64,000 nt of DNA, taken from the NCBI RefSeq assembly GCF_014192275.1, contig NZ_JACHXR010000009.1, forward strand, positions 1-64,000. Reading direction: 5' to 3'. This document shows, in pieces, positions 17,626-27,427 of this stretch. Under the pieces are notes generated by a model. That model saw only the letters and a program-made list of their open reading frames with translations, did not search any database and was not told the origin of the DNA. Made by a program: the position numbers and the translations under genes. How positions within the stretch are numbered: the stretch's first letter is position 1; the number at the start of each line of letters is the position of its first letter. The DNA is from Halomonas stenophila (GTDB taxonomy: Bacteria > Pseudomonadota > Gammaproteobacteria > Pseudomonadales > Halomonadaceae).

Positions 17626-18260
17626 GCGCCGCGCTGCCCCGCGCCATGGGCCGGGCCGCCCTGGGACTCGCGACCTTCGCCCTGATCACCGCCGGCAGCG
17701 TCGCGCTGACCCGCGGCCTGACCGAGGAGCGCATCGCCGACAATCGCCAGGCGAGCCGCCACCGGGAAGTCGCCACGGTGGCCCCGGCCGGGCACGACGG
17801 CCGGCTGCTCGACCACGTGCTCACCCGTCCCGCCGCGCCGGCCTTCGGCTTCGAGGCCCCCGTCAGCCTGTGGCAGGCCCGGGCCGGCGAGCGGGTCCTC
17901 GGTGTGGTGGTACCGGTGACGTCTCCCCGGGGCTACAGCGGCGATATCACGCTGGTGGTGGGCCTCGACGCCTCGGGCACCATCACCGGGGTGCGGGTCA
18001 CCGAGCACCGTGAGACGCCGGGCCTCGGCGATCGCATCGAGGCCCGCAAGGGCGACTGGATCGAGCAGTTCACCGGCCACTCGCTGGCGAACCCGCCCGA
18101 AGGGGGCTGGGCGGTAGGCCAGGACGGCGGCGGCGTGGACGCCCTGACCGGGGCCACCATCACTTCGCGGGCCGTGGTCGCCGCCGTGCATCGCACCCTG
18201 CAGTGGGCCGAGGCCCAGCCCGCCCTGTTCGCCACCCCTGACCCGGGAGAGACGCCATGA
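17622..18260 (+). CDS. rsxG: Rnf/Rsx complex subunit G
   Basis: A 212-aa subunit with one N-terminal membrane helix and a periplasmic FMN domain. The flavinylation motif is [14 protein letters not shown], with the Thr of GAT as the expected FMN attachment site. [13 protein letters not shown] and TPGLGDRIE are family blocks. The true start is ATG 17622 within GATGAGCGCC; a much longer in-frame ORF upstream is an artefact of GC-rich sequence. Confidence 0.96.
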   Translation: MSAALPRAMGRAALGLATFALITAGSVALTRGLTEERIADNRQASRHREVATVAPAGHDGRLLDHVLTRPAAPAFGFEAPVSLWQARAGERVLGVVVPVTSPRGYSGDITLVVGLDASGTITGVRVTEHRETPGLGDRIEARKGDWIEQFTGHSLANPPEGGWAVGQDGGGVDALTGATITSRAVVAAVHRTLQWAEAQPALFATPDPGETP

Positions 18261-18967
18261 CGACGCCCAGCCTCGGTGAGGTCAGCCGCCACGGCCTGTG
18301 GTCGAACAACCCGGCGCTGGTGCAGCTGCTCGGCCTGTGCCCGCTGCTGGCGGTCTCCAGCAGCGTGGTCAACGCCCTGGGCCTGGCCCTGGCCACCCTG
18401 CTGGTGCTGCTCGGCTCCAATGTCGCGGTGTCGCTGATCCGCCACCAGGTGACCGGCACGCTGCGCCTGCCGGCCTTCGTGATGATCATCGCCGCCTTCG
18501 TGACCTGCGCGGAGCTGCTGATGGCCGCCTACACCTTCGAGCTCTACCGCATCCTCGGCATCTTCATCCCGCTGATCGTCACCAACTGCGCGATCCTCGG
18601 CCGCGCCGAGGCCTTCGCCTCCAAGCAGCCGCTGCTGCCCTCGGCCACCGACGGCCTGATGACCGGGCTCGGCTTCGGCGCCGTGCTGATCCTGCTGGGA
18701 GGGCTGCGCGAGCTGTTCGGCCAGGGCACCCTGTTCGCCGGCATGGACCTGCTGCTGGGCCCGGCGGCCGCCGGCTGGGGCATCACCGTCTTCCCCGACC
18801 TCGACTTCCTGTTCCTGGTGCTGCCGCCGGGAGCCTTCTTCGCCACCGGCCTGCTGATCGCCCTGAAGAACGTCATCGACGACCGGCTGGAACGGCGCCG
18901 CCTGGCCCGGCAGCCCGACCGCCCCCGGGAGCACCGCCGCGTCCGGGTGACCGGCACTATTCGCTGA
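18257..18967 (+). CDS. rsxE: Rnf/Rsx complex subunit E
   Basis: A 236-aa membrane subunit paralogous to RsxA, with six hydrophobic segments. The conserved [18 protein letters not shown] and [19 protein letters not shown] blocks contain the cysteines that share an Fe-S centre with RsxA. It overlaps rsxG by 4 bases. With it the complex is complete; in E. coli the same complex also keeps SoxR reduced. Confidence 0.97.
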   Translation: MTTPSLGEVSRHGLWSNNPALVQLLGLCPLLAVSSSVVNALGLALATLLVLLGSNVAVSLIRHQVTGTLRLPAFVMIIAAFVTCAELLMAAYTFELYRILGIFIPLIVTNCAILGRAEAFASKQPLLPSATDGLMTGLGFGAVLILLGGLRELFGQGTLFAGMDLLLGPAAAGWGITVFPDLDFLFLVLPPGAFFATGLLIALKNVIDDRLERRRLARQPDRPREHRRVRVTGTIR

Positions 18968-18985
18968 AGGAACCGTCTCACCACC

Positions 18986-19621
18986 ATGAATGCCCAGAAA
19001 CGTTACGAGATCTTCGCCCGGCTCCGCGACCACAATCCCGAGCCGACCACCGAGCTCCACTGGTCGACCCCCTTCGAACTGCTCGCCGCCGTGCTGCTCT
19101 CGGCCCAGGCCACCGACGTGGGGGTGAACAAGGCCACCGCCCGGCTGTTTCCGGTGGCCAACACCCCGGCCGCCATCCTCGAACTCGGCCTGGACGGCCT
19201 CAAGGAGCACATCAAGACCATCGGCCTGTACAACACCAAGGCCGAGAACCTGATGAAGACCTGCCGCATCCTGGTGGAGCAGCACGGCGGCGAGGTCCCG
19301 CGCACCCGCGCGGCCCTGGAGGCGCTGCCCGGGGTCGGCCGCAAGACCGCCAACGTCATCCTCAACACCGCCTTCGGCGAGCCGACCATCGCCGTGGACA
19401 CCCATATCTTCCGGGTCTCGAACCGCACCGGCCTGGCCAAGGGCAAGGACGTGGTCGAGGTGGAGCGAAAGCTGATGCGCCACGTGCCCCGGGAGTTTCG
19501 CCAGGACGCCCACCATTGGCTGATCCTCCACGGTCGCTACACCTGCCTGGCGCGCCGGCCTCGCTGCGGCAGCTGTGTGATCGAGGATCTCTGCGAGTAC
19601 CCGGACAAGGTCGACATCTAG
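18986..19621 (+). CDS. nth: Endonuclease III (DNA glycosylase/AP lyase)
   Basis: A 211-aa base-excision repair enzyme for oxidised pyrimidines. The helix-hairpin-helix LPGVGRKTANVIL carries catalytic Lys120, and Asp138 lies in IAVDTH. The 4Fe-4S ligands Cys187, 194, 197 and 203 fit the C-X6-C-X2-C-X5-C pattern. Length and residue numbers match E. coli Nth. It follows rsxE by 18 bases, the classic rsx-nth arrangement. Confidence 0.98.
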   Translation: MNAQKRYEIFARLRDHNPEPTTELHWSTPFELLAAVLLSAQATDVGVNKATARLFPVANTPAAILELGLDGLKEHIKTIGLYNTKAENLMKTCRILVEQHGGEVPRTRAALEALPGVGRKTANVILNTAFGEPTIAVDTHIFRVSNRTGLAKGKDVVEVERKLMRHVPREFRQDAHHWLILHGRYTCLARRPRCGSCVIEDLCEYPDKVDI

Positions 19622-19672
19622 CGCCGGCTGGACGAGGATGCAGTAAGCCCCCCCCGCATCCGAGGTGATGGC

Positions 19673-20422
19673 ATGGCCCTGCTGGAGACGCTGCTGCTTC
19701 CGCCCACGCTCAATGCCCTGCTGACCCTGGTCGGCGGCCTGCTGTGGCGCCGGCACCACCTGCTCGGCGGCCTGGCGGTGGTGCTGGGCCTCGGCGGCCT
19801 GCTGGTGCTGGCCACCCCGATGGCCAGCCATACCCTGCGCCAGGACCTCGAGCCACCGGCGCTCCAGGCGTCCGAGAAGCTGCAAGGCGCCGAGGCCATC
19901 GTGATCCTCGGCGGCGGACGCGACTATGACGCGCCGGAGTTCGGCTGGGGCGATGCCCCCTCCAATGCCAGCTGGCGACGGCTCGCCTACGGCGCCTACC
20001 TGTATCGCCAGACGGAGCTGCCGATCCTGGTCAGCGGCGGCCGCCACCACGACGAGGCCAGCGCCGAGGCGAGCCTGATGGCCGCGGCCCTGAAGGAGGT
20101 CTTCGAGGTGCCGGTCCGCTGGTACGAGGGCCGCAGCCGCACCACCGCGGAGAACGCCCGCTACAGCGCCGAGATGCTCGGCGAGGAGGGCATCCGGCGC
20201 GTCGCCCTGGTCTCCCAGGCCTGGCACCTGCCCCGCGCGAAGGCGGCCTTCGAGCGGGCCGGGCTGGAGGTCGTCGCCGCCCCCACCGAGTTCGCCAGTG
20301 CGCCGCCCGAGGGGCTCGCCGCCTGGTGGCCCAGTTCCTATCACCTGCACCAGAGCAGCCACGCCCTGCATGAATGGCTAGGGCGCGCCGCCCGGCGGCT
20401 GAAGGCGCGGCTGGCCCGCTAG
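19673..20422 (+). CDS. YdcF/SanA family protein (DUF218)
   Basis: A 249-aa protein with two N-terminal hydrophobic segments (about 3-45) and a DUF218 domain. The family blocks are AIVILGGGRDYDAPE near the start and VSGGRHHDEASAEASLM in the middle. SRTTAENARYSAEML and VALVSQAWHLPRAKAAFERAG complete it. Relatives such as ElyC/SanA act in envelope and peptidoglycan precursor homeostasis; the chemistry is uncertain. It ends four bases past the convergent GST stop. Confidence 0.92.
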   Translation: MALLETLLLPPTLNALLTLVGGLLWRRHHLLGGLAVVLGLGGLLVLATPMASHTLRQDLEPPALQASEKLQGAEAIVILGGGRDYDAPEFGWGDAPSNASWRRLAYGAYLYRQTELPILVSGGRHHDEASAEASLMAAALKEVFEVPVRWYEGRSRTTAENARYSAEMLGEEGIRRVALVSQAWHLPRAKAAFERAGLEVVAAPTEFASAPPEGLAAWWPSSYHLHQSSHALHEWLGRAARRLKARLAR

Positions 20423-21105
20423 TCGCCGCCGACCAGGGAGAATTCTCCGCCGCGTTCGATGGCCCGCCGATAGGCCGGCCGCGCGCGGCAGCGGGCCAGG
20501 AAGTCTCGCAGGTTGGGCGCCGCGTCGAGCCCGCCGCGCCCCTCCAGGGCCAGCACCGGGAAGCTCATCTGGATATCGGCCGCCGAGAAGGCCTCGCCGG
20601 CGAACCAGGCCGACCGCCCCAGCTCGGCCTCCCACAGCGCCTTCAGGTCGCGCAGTTGGGGCGCCAGGAAGCTTCGCTCCACGCCCTTGGCGAACTGTCG
20701 CCCCAGGGGGCGCACCAGGGCCGGGACCGGCGGCTTCGACAGGCGCGAGAAGACCAGGCGCATCACCAGGGGCGGCATCGCCGCCCCCTCGGCATGGTGC
20801 AGCCAGAAACGATAGCGCTCCCGCTCATCCGTACCGGGCGCCGGCGACAGCGAGCCCTGCGGGTCGAGGCGCTCCAGCAGGTATTCGAGGATGGCCCCGG
20901 ACTCGGCGACCGCGCGACCGTCGCGGCCCTCGTCGGTGATCACCGGCGACTTGCCCAGGGGATGCACGGCCTTGAGCGCCTCCGGCGCCAGCAGGGTCTC
21001 GGGGTCGCGCCGATAGGTGACCAGCTCATAGTCGGCGCCCAGTTCCTCCAGCAGCCAGAGCACGCGCTGGGAGCGGGAATTCTCCAGGTGATGCACGCGG
21101 ATCAT
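20419..21105 (-). CDS. Glutathione S-transferase
   Basis: A 228-aa cytosolic GST. The N-terminal thioredoxin-like domain begins MIRVHHLENSRSQRVLWLLEELG, with Ser10/Ser12 as the likely catalytic serines of a Ser-type GST. The cis-proline segment is GKSPVI and the glutathione-binding ESGAILEYLLERL follows. The all-helical C-terminal domain ends RARPAYRRAIERGG. ATG 21105 has a perfect AAGGAGGT site; the upstream ORF extension is not needed. The substrate is unknown. Confidence 0.93.
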   Translation of the reverse strand: MIRVHHLENSRSQRVLWLLEELGADYELVTYRRDPETLLAPEALKAVHPLGKSPVITDEGRDGRAVAESGAILEYLLERLDPQGSLSPAPGTDERERYRFWLHHAEGAAMPPLVMRLVFSRLSKPPVPALVRPLGRQFAKGVERSFLAPQLRDLKALWEAELGRSAWFAGEAFSAADIQMSFPVLALEGRGGLDAAPNLRDFLARCRARPAYRRAIERGGEFSLVGGD

Positions 21106-21192
21106 GTTCGACCTCCTTGACGATGGAACCGCCAGTCTAGCGGCTTGGGCCAAGGTCGTCTTTGCCGGCCCGGGGTCGGTCACTAGACTTAC

Positions 21193-21333
21193 GGAAACGC
21201 TGATTTATTGCTGCGCTCGATATCCTGGCCGCCGGCGGTACTCAACATCCTCATTTACCGCCATGTAAACTCCGGTGTTTCCGTTCCGGCAGCGGCCAGC
21301 CTCTCATCGCTCGCGACATGAATCAGCGCTTCC
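21193..21333. repeat. Inverted-repeat element, copy A (about 141 bp)
   Basis: The element is bounded by GGAAACGCTGATTTATTG and AATCAGCGCTTCC, an imperfect terminal inverted repeat. A second copy in opposite orientation lies at 33424-33578. The two share both ends and an internal ATCCTCAT-hairpin-ACTCCGGT block. Here the internal hairpin is TTTAC/GTAAA. It occupies the intergenic space between the GST gene and the receiver gene. No transposase is encoded. Confidence 0.8.
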
Positions 21334-21375
21334 TGAGCGCAACACCATATAACGAGCCTTCACGAGGAGAGCGCC

Positions 21376-21747
21376 ATGGCCAAGGTGCTGGTGGTGGACG
21401 ACGAGCCCAACATCGTCCTGTCACTCGAGTTCCTGATGCAGCAGGCCGGCTTCGAGGTGACCACCGCCGGCGACGGCCAGACCGCGCTGGACTGCGTCGC
21501 CGCCGAGCCCCCGGACCTGCTGCTGCTGGACATCAGCCTGCCGGGCATCAGCGGCTTCGATGTGCTCGAACGCCTGCGCGCCGACCCGGCCCTGGCCCGG
21601 CTGCCGATCATCATGCTGACCGCCCACGGCCGCGAGGTGGAACGCGAGAAGGGGCTGGCCCTGGGCGCCGATGACTACATCACCAAGCCGTTCTCGACCC
21701 AGGCCCTGGTCGAGAAGGTCAGGGCGCTGCTCGACGAGGCCCGCTGA
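21376..21747 (+). CDS. Single-domain response regulator (CheY-like)
   Basis: A 123-aa receiver domain without an output domain. The acidic pair Asp8-Asp9, phospho-acceptor Asp52 ([10 protein letters not shown]), the Thr of IMLTAHG and the Lys of ITKPFS are all present. It overlaps the next gene by one base and heads the operon ending in a symporter-histidine kinase, so that kinase is its likely partner. It may act by protein-protein contact or as a phosphate sink. Confidence 0.95.
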   Translation: MAKVLVVDDEPNIVLSLEFLMQQAGFEVTTAGDGQTALDCVAAEPPDLLLLDISLPGISGFDVLERLRADPALARLPIIMLTAHGREVEREKGLALGADDYITKPFSTQALVEKVRALLDEAR

Positions 21748-23825
21748 TGGCGCGGCGCAACCCCGGCCTCCCCCGCCGCCAGACCCTGGTCGGGCTGTGG
21801 CTGCTGCTCAGCGGCATCAGCCTGCTGGGCGGAGCGATCTTCGCCCTCTGGCTCGACGGCCTCTTCCAGCCCCGGGGCCTGGCCCGCTGGGTGCTGTGGC
21901 TGGGCTGCTTCTCCGGCGGCGGCACCATCTTCCTGGTCGGCCTGCTGCTGGAGCGCCAGCTGTTCGCCCCGCTGCGCCACCTGCAGGTGCAGCTGGCCCG
22001 CCTGGTGGCCAACCCCGATGCCCGGGACGACTACCCGCCCGAAGGCTGGCTGCGCGGCCTGGGCCCCGACCTGGTGCGCATCCGCGAGGCCTGGCGCAGC
22101 GATCGCGGCCGCCTCGCCACCGCCCACGCCGATGGGGCCCGCAGCGCCGCCCGCATCCGCCAGGAGCTCGAGGCCCTGCTGCAGGTCCTCGACACGCCCC
22201 TGCTGCTGTGCGACCGGCACCGCCGGCTGCTGCTCTACAACCAGGCCGCCGAGCGCCTGTTCGAGGATCACCCGGGGCTGGGGCTGGGCAAGCGCCTGGA
22301 GGCGCTGCTGCCGGTGGCCAGCCTGCACGATGCCCTGGGCCAGCTGCCCGAGGATGGCAGCCCCCGGGAGGTGCTGGTGCCCAGCGGCGAGCGCTGGCTG
22401 CGCGCGGGCCTGCGCCGGGTCCCCGGCAGCGAGGGCGAGACGCTGCTGACCCTGGCCGACACGACCGCGGCCTGGTCCAGCGAACTGGGCGCCCGGGCGG
22501 AGCTCGCCGAGCTGCTGCCCGTGTTGCGTCGCCACGGCGCCAGCCTCAGCACCGCCGCCGATGCCCTGGGCCAGCTGCCGCGACCGGCCGCCGACGCCGA
22601 CTCCGATGCCCTGCGCCGGCGCCTCGAGGCGGTGATCGACGAGGAGGGCCGGGCCCTGGCCGACCGCCTCGCCCGCTTGGGCGAGGTGGTCGACGACATG
22701 CAGCGCCATGGCGAGCGACTGCTCCCGCTGTGGTCCAACGATCTCTGGGCCGCCCTCGCCGAACGCCTCCCCGACACGGCGCCACGCATCACGCCGGTGG
22801 GCATGCCGGCCTGGCTGAAGGGCGATGCCCCGGCCCTGCTGGTGGTGCTGACCACCCTGCTGGACCGCCTCGCCGAGCACACCGGCCAGACGGCCTTCGA
22901 CGGCGAGGTGTGCCTGGGCAACCGCCGGGTCTACCTGGACCTGCGCTGGCGCGGCTCGCCCCTTCCCGAGCAGCGCCTCGACGCCTGGCACCGGTGGCGA
23001 CTGGAGAGCCTGCCGATGACGCCGACGGTCGGCGAGGTGCTCCGTCAGCACGACAGCGATGCCTGGAGCCTGGCGGACCCGGACGGCGAGCATGCCCGGC
23101 TGCGCCTGCCCCTGCCGGCCCTGGAGCGGGTCGGGGCGCCCCGGCCGCGCATGCCGCCACGCCCCGAGTTCCACGACTTCGGCATCGCCGAGCTGCCGGC
23201 GCCGGATGCCGAGCTCGCCGCCTGCCCCCTGCGCGCCCTGGAGATCGTCGCCTTCGATACCGAGACCACCGGGCTGGAACTGCGCCGCGGTGACCGGGTG
23301 ATCAGCCTCGGGGCCTGCCGCATCGTCAACGCCCGGCTGCTAGCCAGCGAGACCTTCGATATCCGCGTCGACCCGGGCCGGCCCATTCCCCCGGCCAGCA
23401 CCGCCATCCACGGCCTCAGCGACGAGGACGTGGCCGGCGCGCCGCCCCCCGCCGTGGCCCTGCCGCGCTTCCGCGACTATATCGGCGAGGCGATCCTCCT
23501 CGCCCACAACGCGGCCTTCGACCTGCTGGCCATCCAGCCGCCCGATGGCGGGGTGACCTTCGACATGCCGGTGCTCGACACCCTGCTGATCTCCCGGGCG
23601 CTGGACGCCGGCCTCGACGGCCACGACCTCGACTCCCTGGCCGAGCGCTACGACCTGCGCTTCCCGCCGGGCAGCCGTCACACCGCCCTGGGCGATGCCC
23701 GGGTCACCGCCGAGCTGTGGCTGGCCCTGCTGCCGCGGCTCGAGGCGCGGGGCATCGAGACCCTGGAGGCGCTGCTGGCCCTGCAGGCCAGCGCCTTCGA
23801 CCGGGAGGATGCCAGCGCCTCATGA
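21747..23825 (+). CDS. Membrane-anchored DnaQ-like 3'-5' exonuclease
   Basis: A 692-aa fusion. Two hydrophobic segments near the N-terminus (about 10-35 and 47-72) lead into a helical, PAS-like middle region (LLLCDRHRRLLLYNQAAERLF, about 150-170). A kinase-like region of uncertain status follows. The C-terminal DEDDh exonuclease domain has Asp504 and Glu506 in VAFDTETTG, then HNAAFD, and the His/Asp pair in HTALGDAR. Family members linked to acetate-switch kinases have this architecture. Its role in signalling or nucleic-acid turnover is unknown. Its stop is embedded in the next gene's ATGA. Confidence 0.9.
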   Translation: MARRNPGLPRRQTLVGLWLLLSGISLLGGAIFALWLDGLFQPRGLARWVLWLGCFSGGGTIFLVGLLLERQLFAPLRHLQVQLARLVANPDARDDYPPEGWLRGLGPDLVRIREAWRSDRGRLATAHADGARSAARIRQELEALLQVLDTPLLLCDRHRRLLLYNQAAERLFEDHPGLGLGKRLEALLPVASLHDALGQLPEDGSPREVLVPSGERWLRAGLRRVPGSEGETLLTLADTTAAWSSELGARAELAELLPVLRRHGASLSTAADALGQLPRPAADADSDALRRRLEAVIDEEGRALADRLARLGEVVDDMQRHGERLLPLWSNDLWAALAERLPDTAPRITPVGMPAWLKGDAPALLVVLTTLLDRLAEHTGQTAFDGEVCLGNRRVYLDLRWRGSPLPEQRLDAWHRWRLESLPMTPTVGEVLRQHDSDAWSLADPDGEHARLRLPLPALERVGAPRPRMPPRPEFHDFGIAELPAPDAELAACPLRALEIVAFDTETTGLELRRGDRVISLGACRIVNARLLASETFDIRVDPGRPIPPASTAIHGLSDEDVAGAPPPAVALPRFRDYIGEAILLAHNAAFDLLAIQPPDGGVTFDMPVLDTLLISRALDAGLDGHDLDSLAERYDLRFPPGSRHTALGDARVTAELWLALLPRLEARGIETLEALLALQASAFDREDASAS

Positions 23826-24016
23826 TCTCACCGCGCCGCAAGGAACGCCTCCTCGCCCTGGTCGTGCTGGCCACGGCCCTGTTCACCCCGCCGCTGCTGC
23901 TGGTGGCCGATCGCGCCGGCGGCAGCCCGTCCTGGCTGCCGGCCTACCTGTTCGTCGCCTGGGCGCTGGTGATCGGCCTGATGGCCTGGCTGATGGAAGG
24001 CGGGCGCGGGGAGTGA
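23822..24016 (+). CDS. Small two-helix membrane protein
   Basis: A 64-aa protein beginning MISPRRKERLLALVVLATAL, with two membrane helices (about 9-27 and 39-57). The start ATG overlaps the upstream stop (ATGA). It lies seven bases before the symporter-kinase, recalling the small subunits (DUF485/DUF4212) that accompany sodium:solute symporters, though the sequence is too short to assign. Confidence 0.8.
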   Translation: MISPRRKERLLALVVLATALFTPPLLLVADRAGGSPSWLPAYLFVAWALVIGLMAWLMEGGRGE

Positions 24017-24023
24017 CGGGCCC

Positions 24024-26762
24024 ATGAGAGACGAACTGACGGTATTGACGATCGCCTTCGGCTACCTGGCGCTGCTCTTCGTCATCGCCGCCTGGGGCGA
24101 CCGGCGCGCCGAGCAGGGCCGCTCGCTGATCGGCTCGCCCACCGTCTATGCGCTGTCGATCGCCGTCTACTGCACCGCCTGGACCTTCTACGGCAGCGTT
24201 GGCCGCGCCGCCCAGACCGGCCCCAGCTTCCTGCTGATCTACCTCGGCCCGACGCTGGCCATGCTCCTGGCCCCCTTCGTGATCCGCAAGATGGTGAGGA
24301 TCGCCAACGCCCAGCGCATCACCTCCATTGCCGACTTCATCAGCGCCCGCTACGGCAAGAGCGCCGGGCTGGGCGCCCTGGTGGCGCTGATCGCGCTGAT
24401 CGGCATCACCCCCTACATCGCGCTGCAGCTCAAGGCCATCACCCTGAGCTACGCCACCCTGGTCGACTACCCTCAGGAAACCGCCCGGCGCCTCGACGAG
24501 GCAAGCTTCCTGGCCGACAAGTCGTTCTGGGTCGCGCTGGTCCTGGCGGTGTTCATCATCCTCTTCGGCACCCGCCACCTGGATGCCAGCGAGCGCCACG
24601 AGGGCATGGTCGCCGCCATCGCCTTCGAGTCGCTGGTCAAGCTGGCGGCCTTCCTGTCGGTGGGCGTCTTCACCGTCTTCGTGCTCTACCAGGGCCCCGC
24701 CGACCTGTTCGCCCGGGTGGCCGCCACGCCGGCCCTCGAGCAGGCCCTGAGCCTGGCGGCGGTGCCCGGGGGCTCGCTCGGCTGGGTCGGCATGCTGCTG
24801 CTCGCCTTCCTCGCCTTCCTGACCCTGCCCCGGCAGTTCCAGGTGCTGGTGGTGGAGAACGTCGACGAGCGCCATATCCAGCGCGCCGCCTGGCTCTTCC
24901 CGCTCTACTTGCTGGTGATCAACCTCTTCGTGATCCCCATCGCCCTGGCCGGGCTGCTGGGTGACGCCGGCAGCGACCCGGACAGCTTCGTGCTGACCCT
25001 GCCCCTGGCCGCGGGCGGCGAGGGCCTGCCGGTGCTGGTGTTCATCGGCGGCCTCTCGGCGGCCACCGGCATGATGATCGTCGAGACGATCGCCCTGTCC
25101 ACCATGGTCAGCAACCAGCTGGTGATGCCGCTGCTGCTGCGCTCGAAGCGCCTGCCGCAGAGCAGCCGGGGGGCGCTCGCCGGCTGGGTGCTGGGCATCC
25201 GCCGGGTGGCGATCTTCGGCATCCTGCTGCTGGGCTACAGTTACCACGCGCTGATCGGCGACGCCTACAGCCTGGTCACCATCGGCCTGGTGTCCTTCGC
25301 CGCGGCCGCCCAGTTCGCCCCGGCGCTGCTGATCGGCATGTACTGGCGAGGCGCCAACCGGCTGGGCGCGGGGCTCGGCATGAGCGCGGGCTTCCTGGTC
25401 TGGGCCTGGACCCTGCTGATCCCGGGGTTCGCCCAGTCGGGATGGCTCGATGACGGCTTCCTGTCCCAGGGCCCGTTCGGGCTCGGCTGGCTACGGCCCT
25501 ATGCCCTGTTCGGCCTCGAGGGCTGGGACATCTACACCCATTCGCTGCTGTGGAGCCTCACCGCCAACGTCGGCCTGCTGGTGGGCGTCTCGCTGTTCGC
25601 CCGGCAATCGCCCCTCGAGCAGACCCAGGCCGCGCTGTTCACCGAGGCCCTGCATCCGCGCCTCGACCAGGCCTCGCTGTGGCAGGGCCAGACCCCCCGC
25701 GGGGAGCTGCGTGCCCTGCTCGACCGCTACCTGGGCAGCGTCGCCACGGCCCGGGTGTTTGCCGACAGCGCCGCCGAGGACGACGATCAGCCGGCGCCCG
25801 CCGCCCTGATCGCCCGGGCGGAGCAGGCGCTGGCCGGCGCCCTGGGCAACGCCTCGGCCCGGGTGCTGATCGACTCGGTGGTGCGTGGCGAGGCCCTCGA
25901 CCTCGAGGCCATCCTCAGCATCCTCGACACCACCTCCGAGACCCTGGAGATGAATCGCCGGCTCGAGCAGAAGTCCCGGGAGCTCGAGCACATCGGCCGC
26001 GAGCTGCGCGACGCCAACGAGCGCCTGCGCGAGCTGGACCGGCTCAAGGACGAGTTCGTAGCCATGGTCAGCCACGAACTGAGAACGCCGCTGACCTCGA
26101 TCCGCGCCTTCGCCGAGATCCTGCGCGACAACCGCGAGCTGCCCGACGACAAGCGCGCGCATTTCCTCGACGTGGTGGTACGCGAGAGCCAGCGGCTGTC
26201 ACGGCTGATCGAGGAGATTCTCGACCTGGCCCGCCTCGAGAGCGGCCGGCTGACCCTGCACCCGCAGCGCCTGGATCTCGTCGCCCTGGCCCGCCACAGC
26301 CTGGAGGCGATACAGCGGCCCCTGGAGGAGCGCGGCGTGGCCCTGGAGGTGGCCATCGAGGTCGAGGCCGCGCCGGTGATCGGCGACCCGGACCGGCTCG
26401 AGCAGGTGATCATCAACCTGCTCGACAATGCCGGCAAGTTCGCCGCCGACGAGGCGCCCCGGGTACGCCTGCAGCTGGCCCGCCACAAGCGGGGCTACCG
26501 CCTCGCCGTGGAGGACAACGGCCCCGGCATCGCCGAGGCCGAACGCGAGCGGGTGTTCGAGAAGTTCCACCAGATCCAGCACGAGGACGACGGCGCCGTG
26601 CGCGGCCGCCCGCGGGGCAGCGGGCTCGGCCTGCCCATCAGTCGGGGCATCGTCGCCCACCTGGGGGGCAGGCTGTGGGTGGAGGCCGCGCCGACCCTGG
26701 GCGGCGCCTGCCTGGTGATGGAGCTGCCGGAGGCGCCGGCCGCATCGGCGCAAGCAGAGTAG
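24024..26762 (+). CDS. Sodium:solute symporter-like sensor histidine kinase (CbrA/CrbS type)
   Basis: A 912-aa fusion. The first ~510 residues form 12-13 membrane helices of the SSS fold (WTFYGSVGRAAQTGPSFLLIYLGP; FLTLPRQFQVLVVENVDE). A STAC-like linker follows (ELRALLDRYLGSVATARVF, about 565-640), then a coiled coil, a HisKA domain with phospho-His684 in VSHELRTPLTS, and a HATPase_c domain (INLLDNAGKFA, DNGPGI, GSGLGLPIS). CbrA and CrbS of this class control carbon/nitrogen or acetate use. The receiver at 21376 is the likely partner. Transport activity is possible but unproven. Confidence 0.95.
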   Translation: MRDELTVLTIAFGYLALLFVIAAWGDRRAEQGRSLIGSPTVYALSIAVYCTAWTFYGSVGRAAQTGPSFLLIYLGPTLAMLLAPFVIRKMVRIANAQRITSIADFISARYGKSAGLGALVALIALIGITPYIALQLKAITLSYATLVDYPQETARRLDEASFLADKSFWVALVLAVFIILFGTRHLDASERHEGMVAAIAFESLVKLAAFLSVGVFTVFVLYQGPADLFARVAATPALEQALSLAAVPGGSLGWVGMLLLAFLAFLTLPRQFQVLVVENVDERHIQRAAWLFPLYLLVINLFVIPIALAGLLGDAGSDPDSFVLTLPLAAGGEGLPVLVFIGGLSAATGMMIVETIALSTMVSNQLVMPLLLRSKRLPQSSRGALAGWVLGIRRVAIFGILLLGYSYHALIGDAYSLVTIGLVSFAAAAQFAPALLIGMYWRGANRLGAGLGMSAGFLVWAWTLLIPGFAQSGWLDDGFLSQGPFGLGWLRPYALFGLEGWDIYTHSLLWSLTANVGLLVGVSLFARQSPLEQTQAALFTEALHPRLDQASLWQGQTPRGELRALLDRYLGSVATARVFADSAAEDDDQPAPAALIARAEQALAGALGNASARVLIDSVVRGEALDLEAILSILDTTSETLEMNRRLEQKSRELEHIGRELRDANERLRELDRLKDEFVAMVSHELRTPLTSIRAFAEILRDNRELPDDKRAHFLDVVVRESQRLSRLIEEILDLARLESGRLTLHPQRLDLVALARHSLEAIQRPLEERGVALEVAIEVEAAPVIGDPDRLEQVIINLLDNAGKFAADEAPRVRLQLARHKRGYRLAVEDNGPGIAEAERERVFEKFHQIQHEDDGAVRGRPRGSGLGLPISRGIVAHLGGRLWVEAAPTLGGACLVMELPEAPAASAQAE

Positions 26763-26902
26763 GCGTCGCTCCACCCTCAATCGCCTTGATCACGGCGCCT
26801 ACCGGTTCGGCGTGATAGCGTATCCGACACAACGGCAGCGTTCAGCGGGGGCGCCGCTTTATTCGGCATGGGACAAGGCAGGAAGGTACAAGGAGAGCGG
26901 GA

Positions 26903-27427
26903 TCATGAGGCCAGCGCGTCGAAGCGCCGGATCTCCTCTGGCGGCAGGCGACGAGTCTCGCGAGCAACGTTGGCCTGCATGCTGACTCGCGCCACCTCAC
27001 TCAGGACCTCATCGATAGCCTTGTGCTGATGGGTACGAAACCACTCCAGCACCTCGGCCAGGTGCCAAAGCGAGGCGCGCCCCTCATGCAGCGGCAACGG
27101 AAAGGTCGCCAGGTGTGACTGCAGCAACTTGCGCATATTCTGGCGGCTGAACGCGAATAGCTCCGCGATATCCGTCACACCCACCAGGTCGGGGCCGGCT
27201 TCGATCAGGCGCGCCTCTGGTATGGCATGTTTCACATCCGCCATGGCGCTGGTGATCGCTTCCTCGGCCGAGGCCGCTTCTCGGGAAAACTGCAGGGCCA
27301 GGCGGCCTTTCTGCCCGAGCCCAACCAGCGCATCGTCGCAGCCGGCCTCAAAGAGACGGGTTTCCAGCGTCTCCATCTCGAGCGCATCAGGAACGGCAAA
27401 TTTCAGGGTAAAGCCATAGTGCGTCAT
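26903..27427 (-). CDS. Antitoxin-like DNA-binding protein
   Basis: A 174-aa protein. The N-terminal half (MTHYGFTLKFAVPDALEMETLE, then FEAGCDDALVGLGQKGRLALQFSREA) belongs to a family I know beside small HicA-like toxins. The C-terminal half contains a helix-turn-helix (VGVTDIAELFAFSRQNMRKLL, about residues 80-101). It should neutralise the toxin and repress the operon. Its ATG coincides with the ancestral stop of the toxin gene (CCATGA), consistent with coupled translation. The partner toxin is broken. Confidence 0.75.
   Translation of the reverse strand: MTHYGFTLKFAVPDALEMETLETRLFEAGCDDALVGLGQKGRLALQFSREAASAEEAITSAMADVKHAIPEARLIEAGPDLVGVTDIAELFAFSRQNMRKLLQSHLATFPLPLHEGRASLWHLAEVLEWFRTHQHKAIDEVLSEVARVSMQANVARETRRLPPEEIRRFDALAS

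Noticed and set aside
17933-20371. An 812-codon minus-strand ORF
   Set aside because: It covers rsxG, rsxE, nth and ydcF in antisense; no bacterial family fits its composition.
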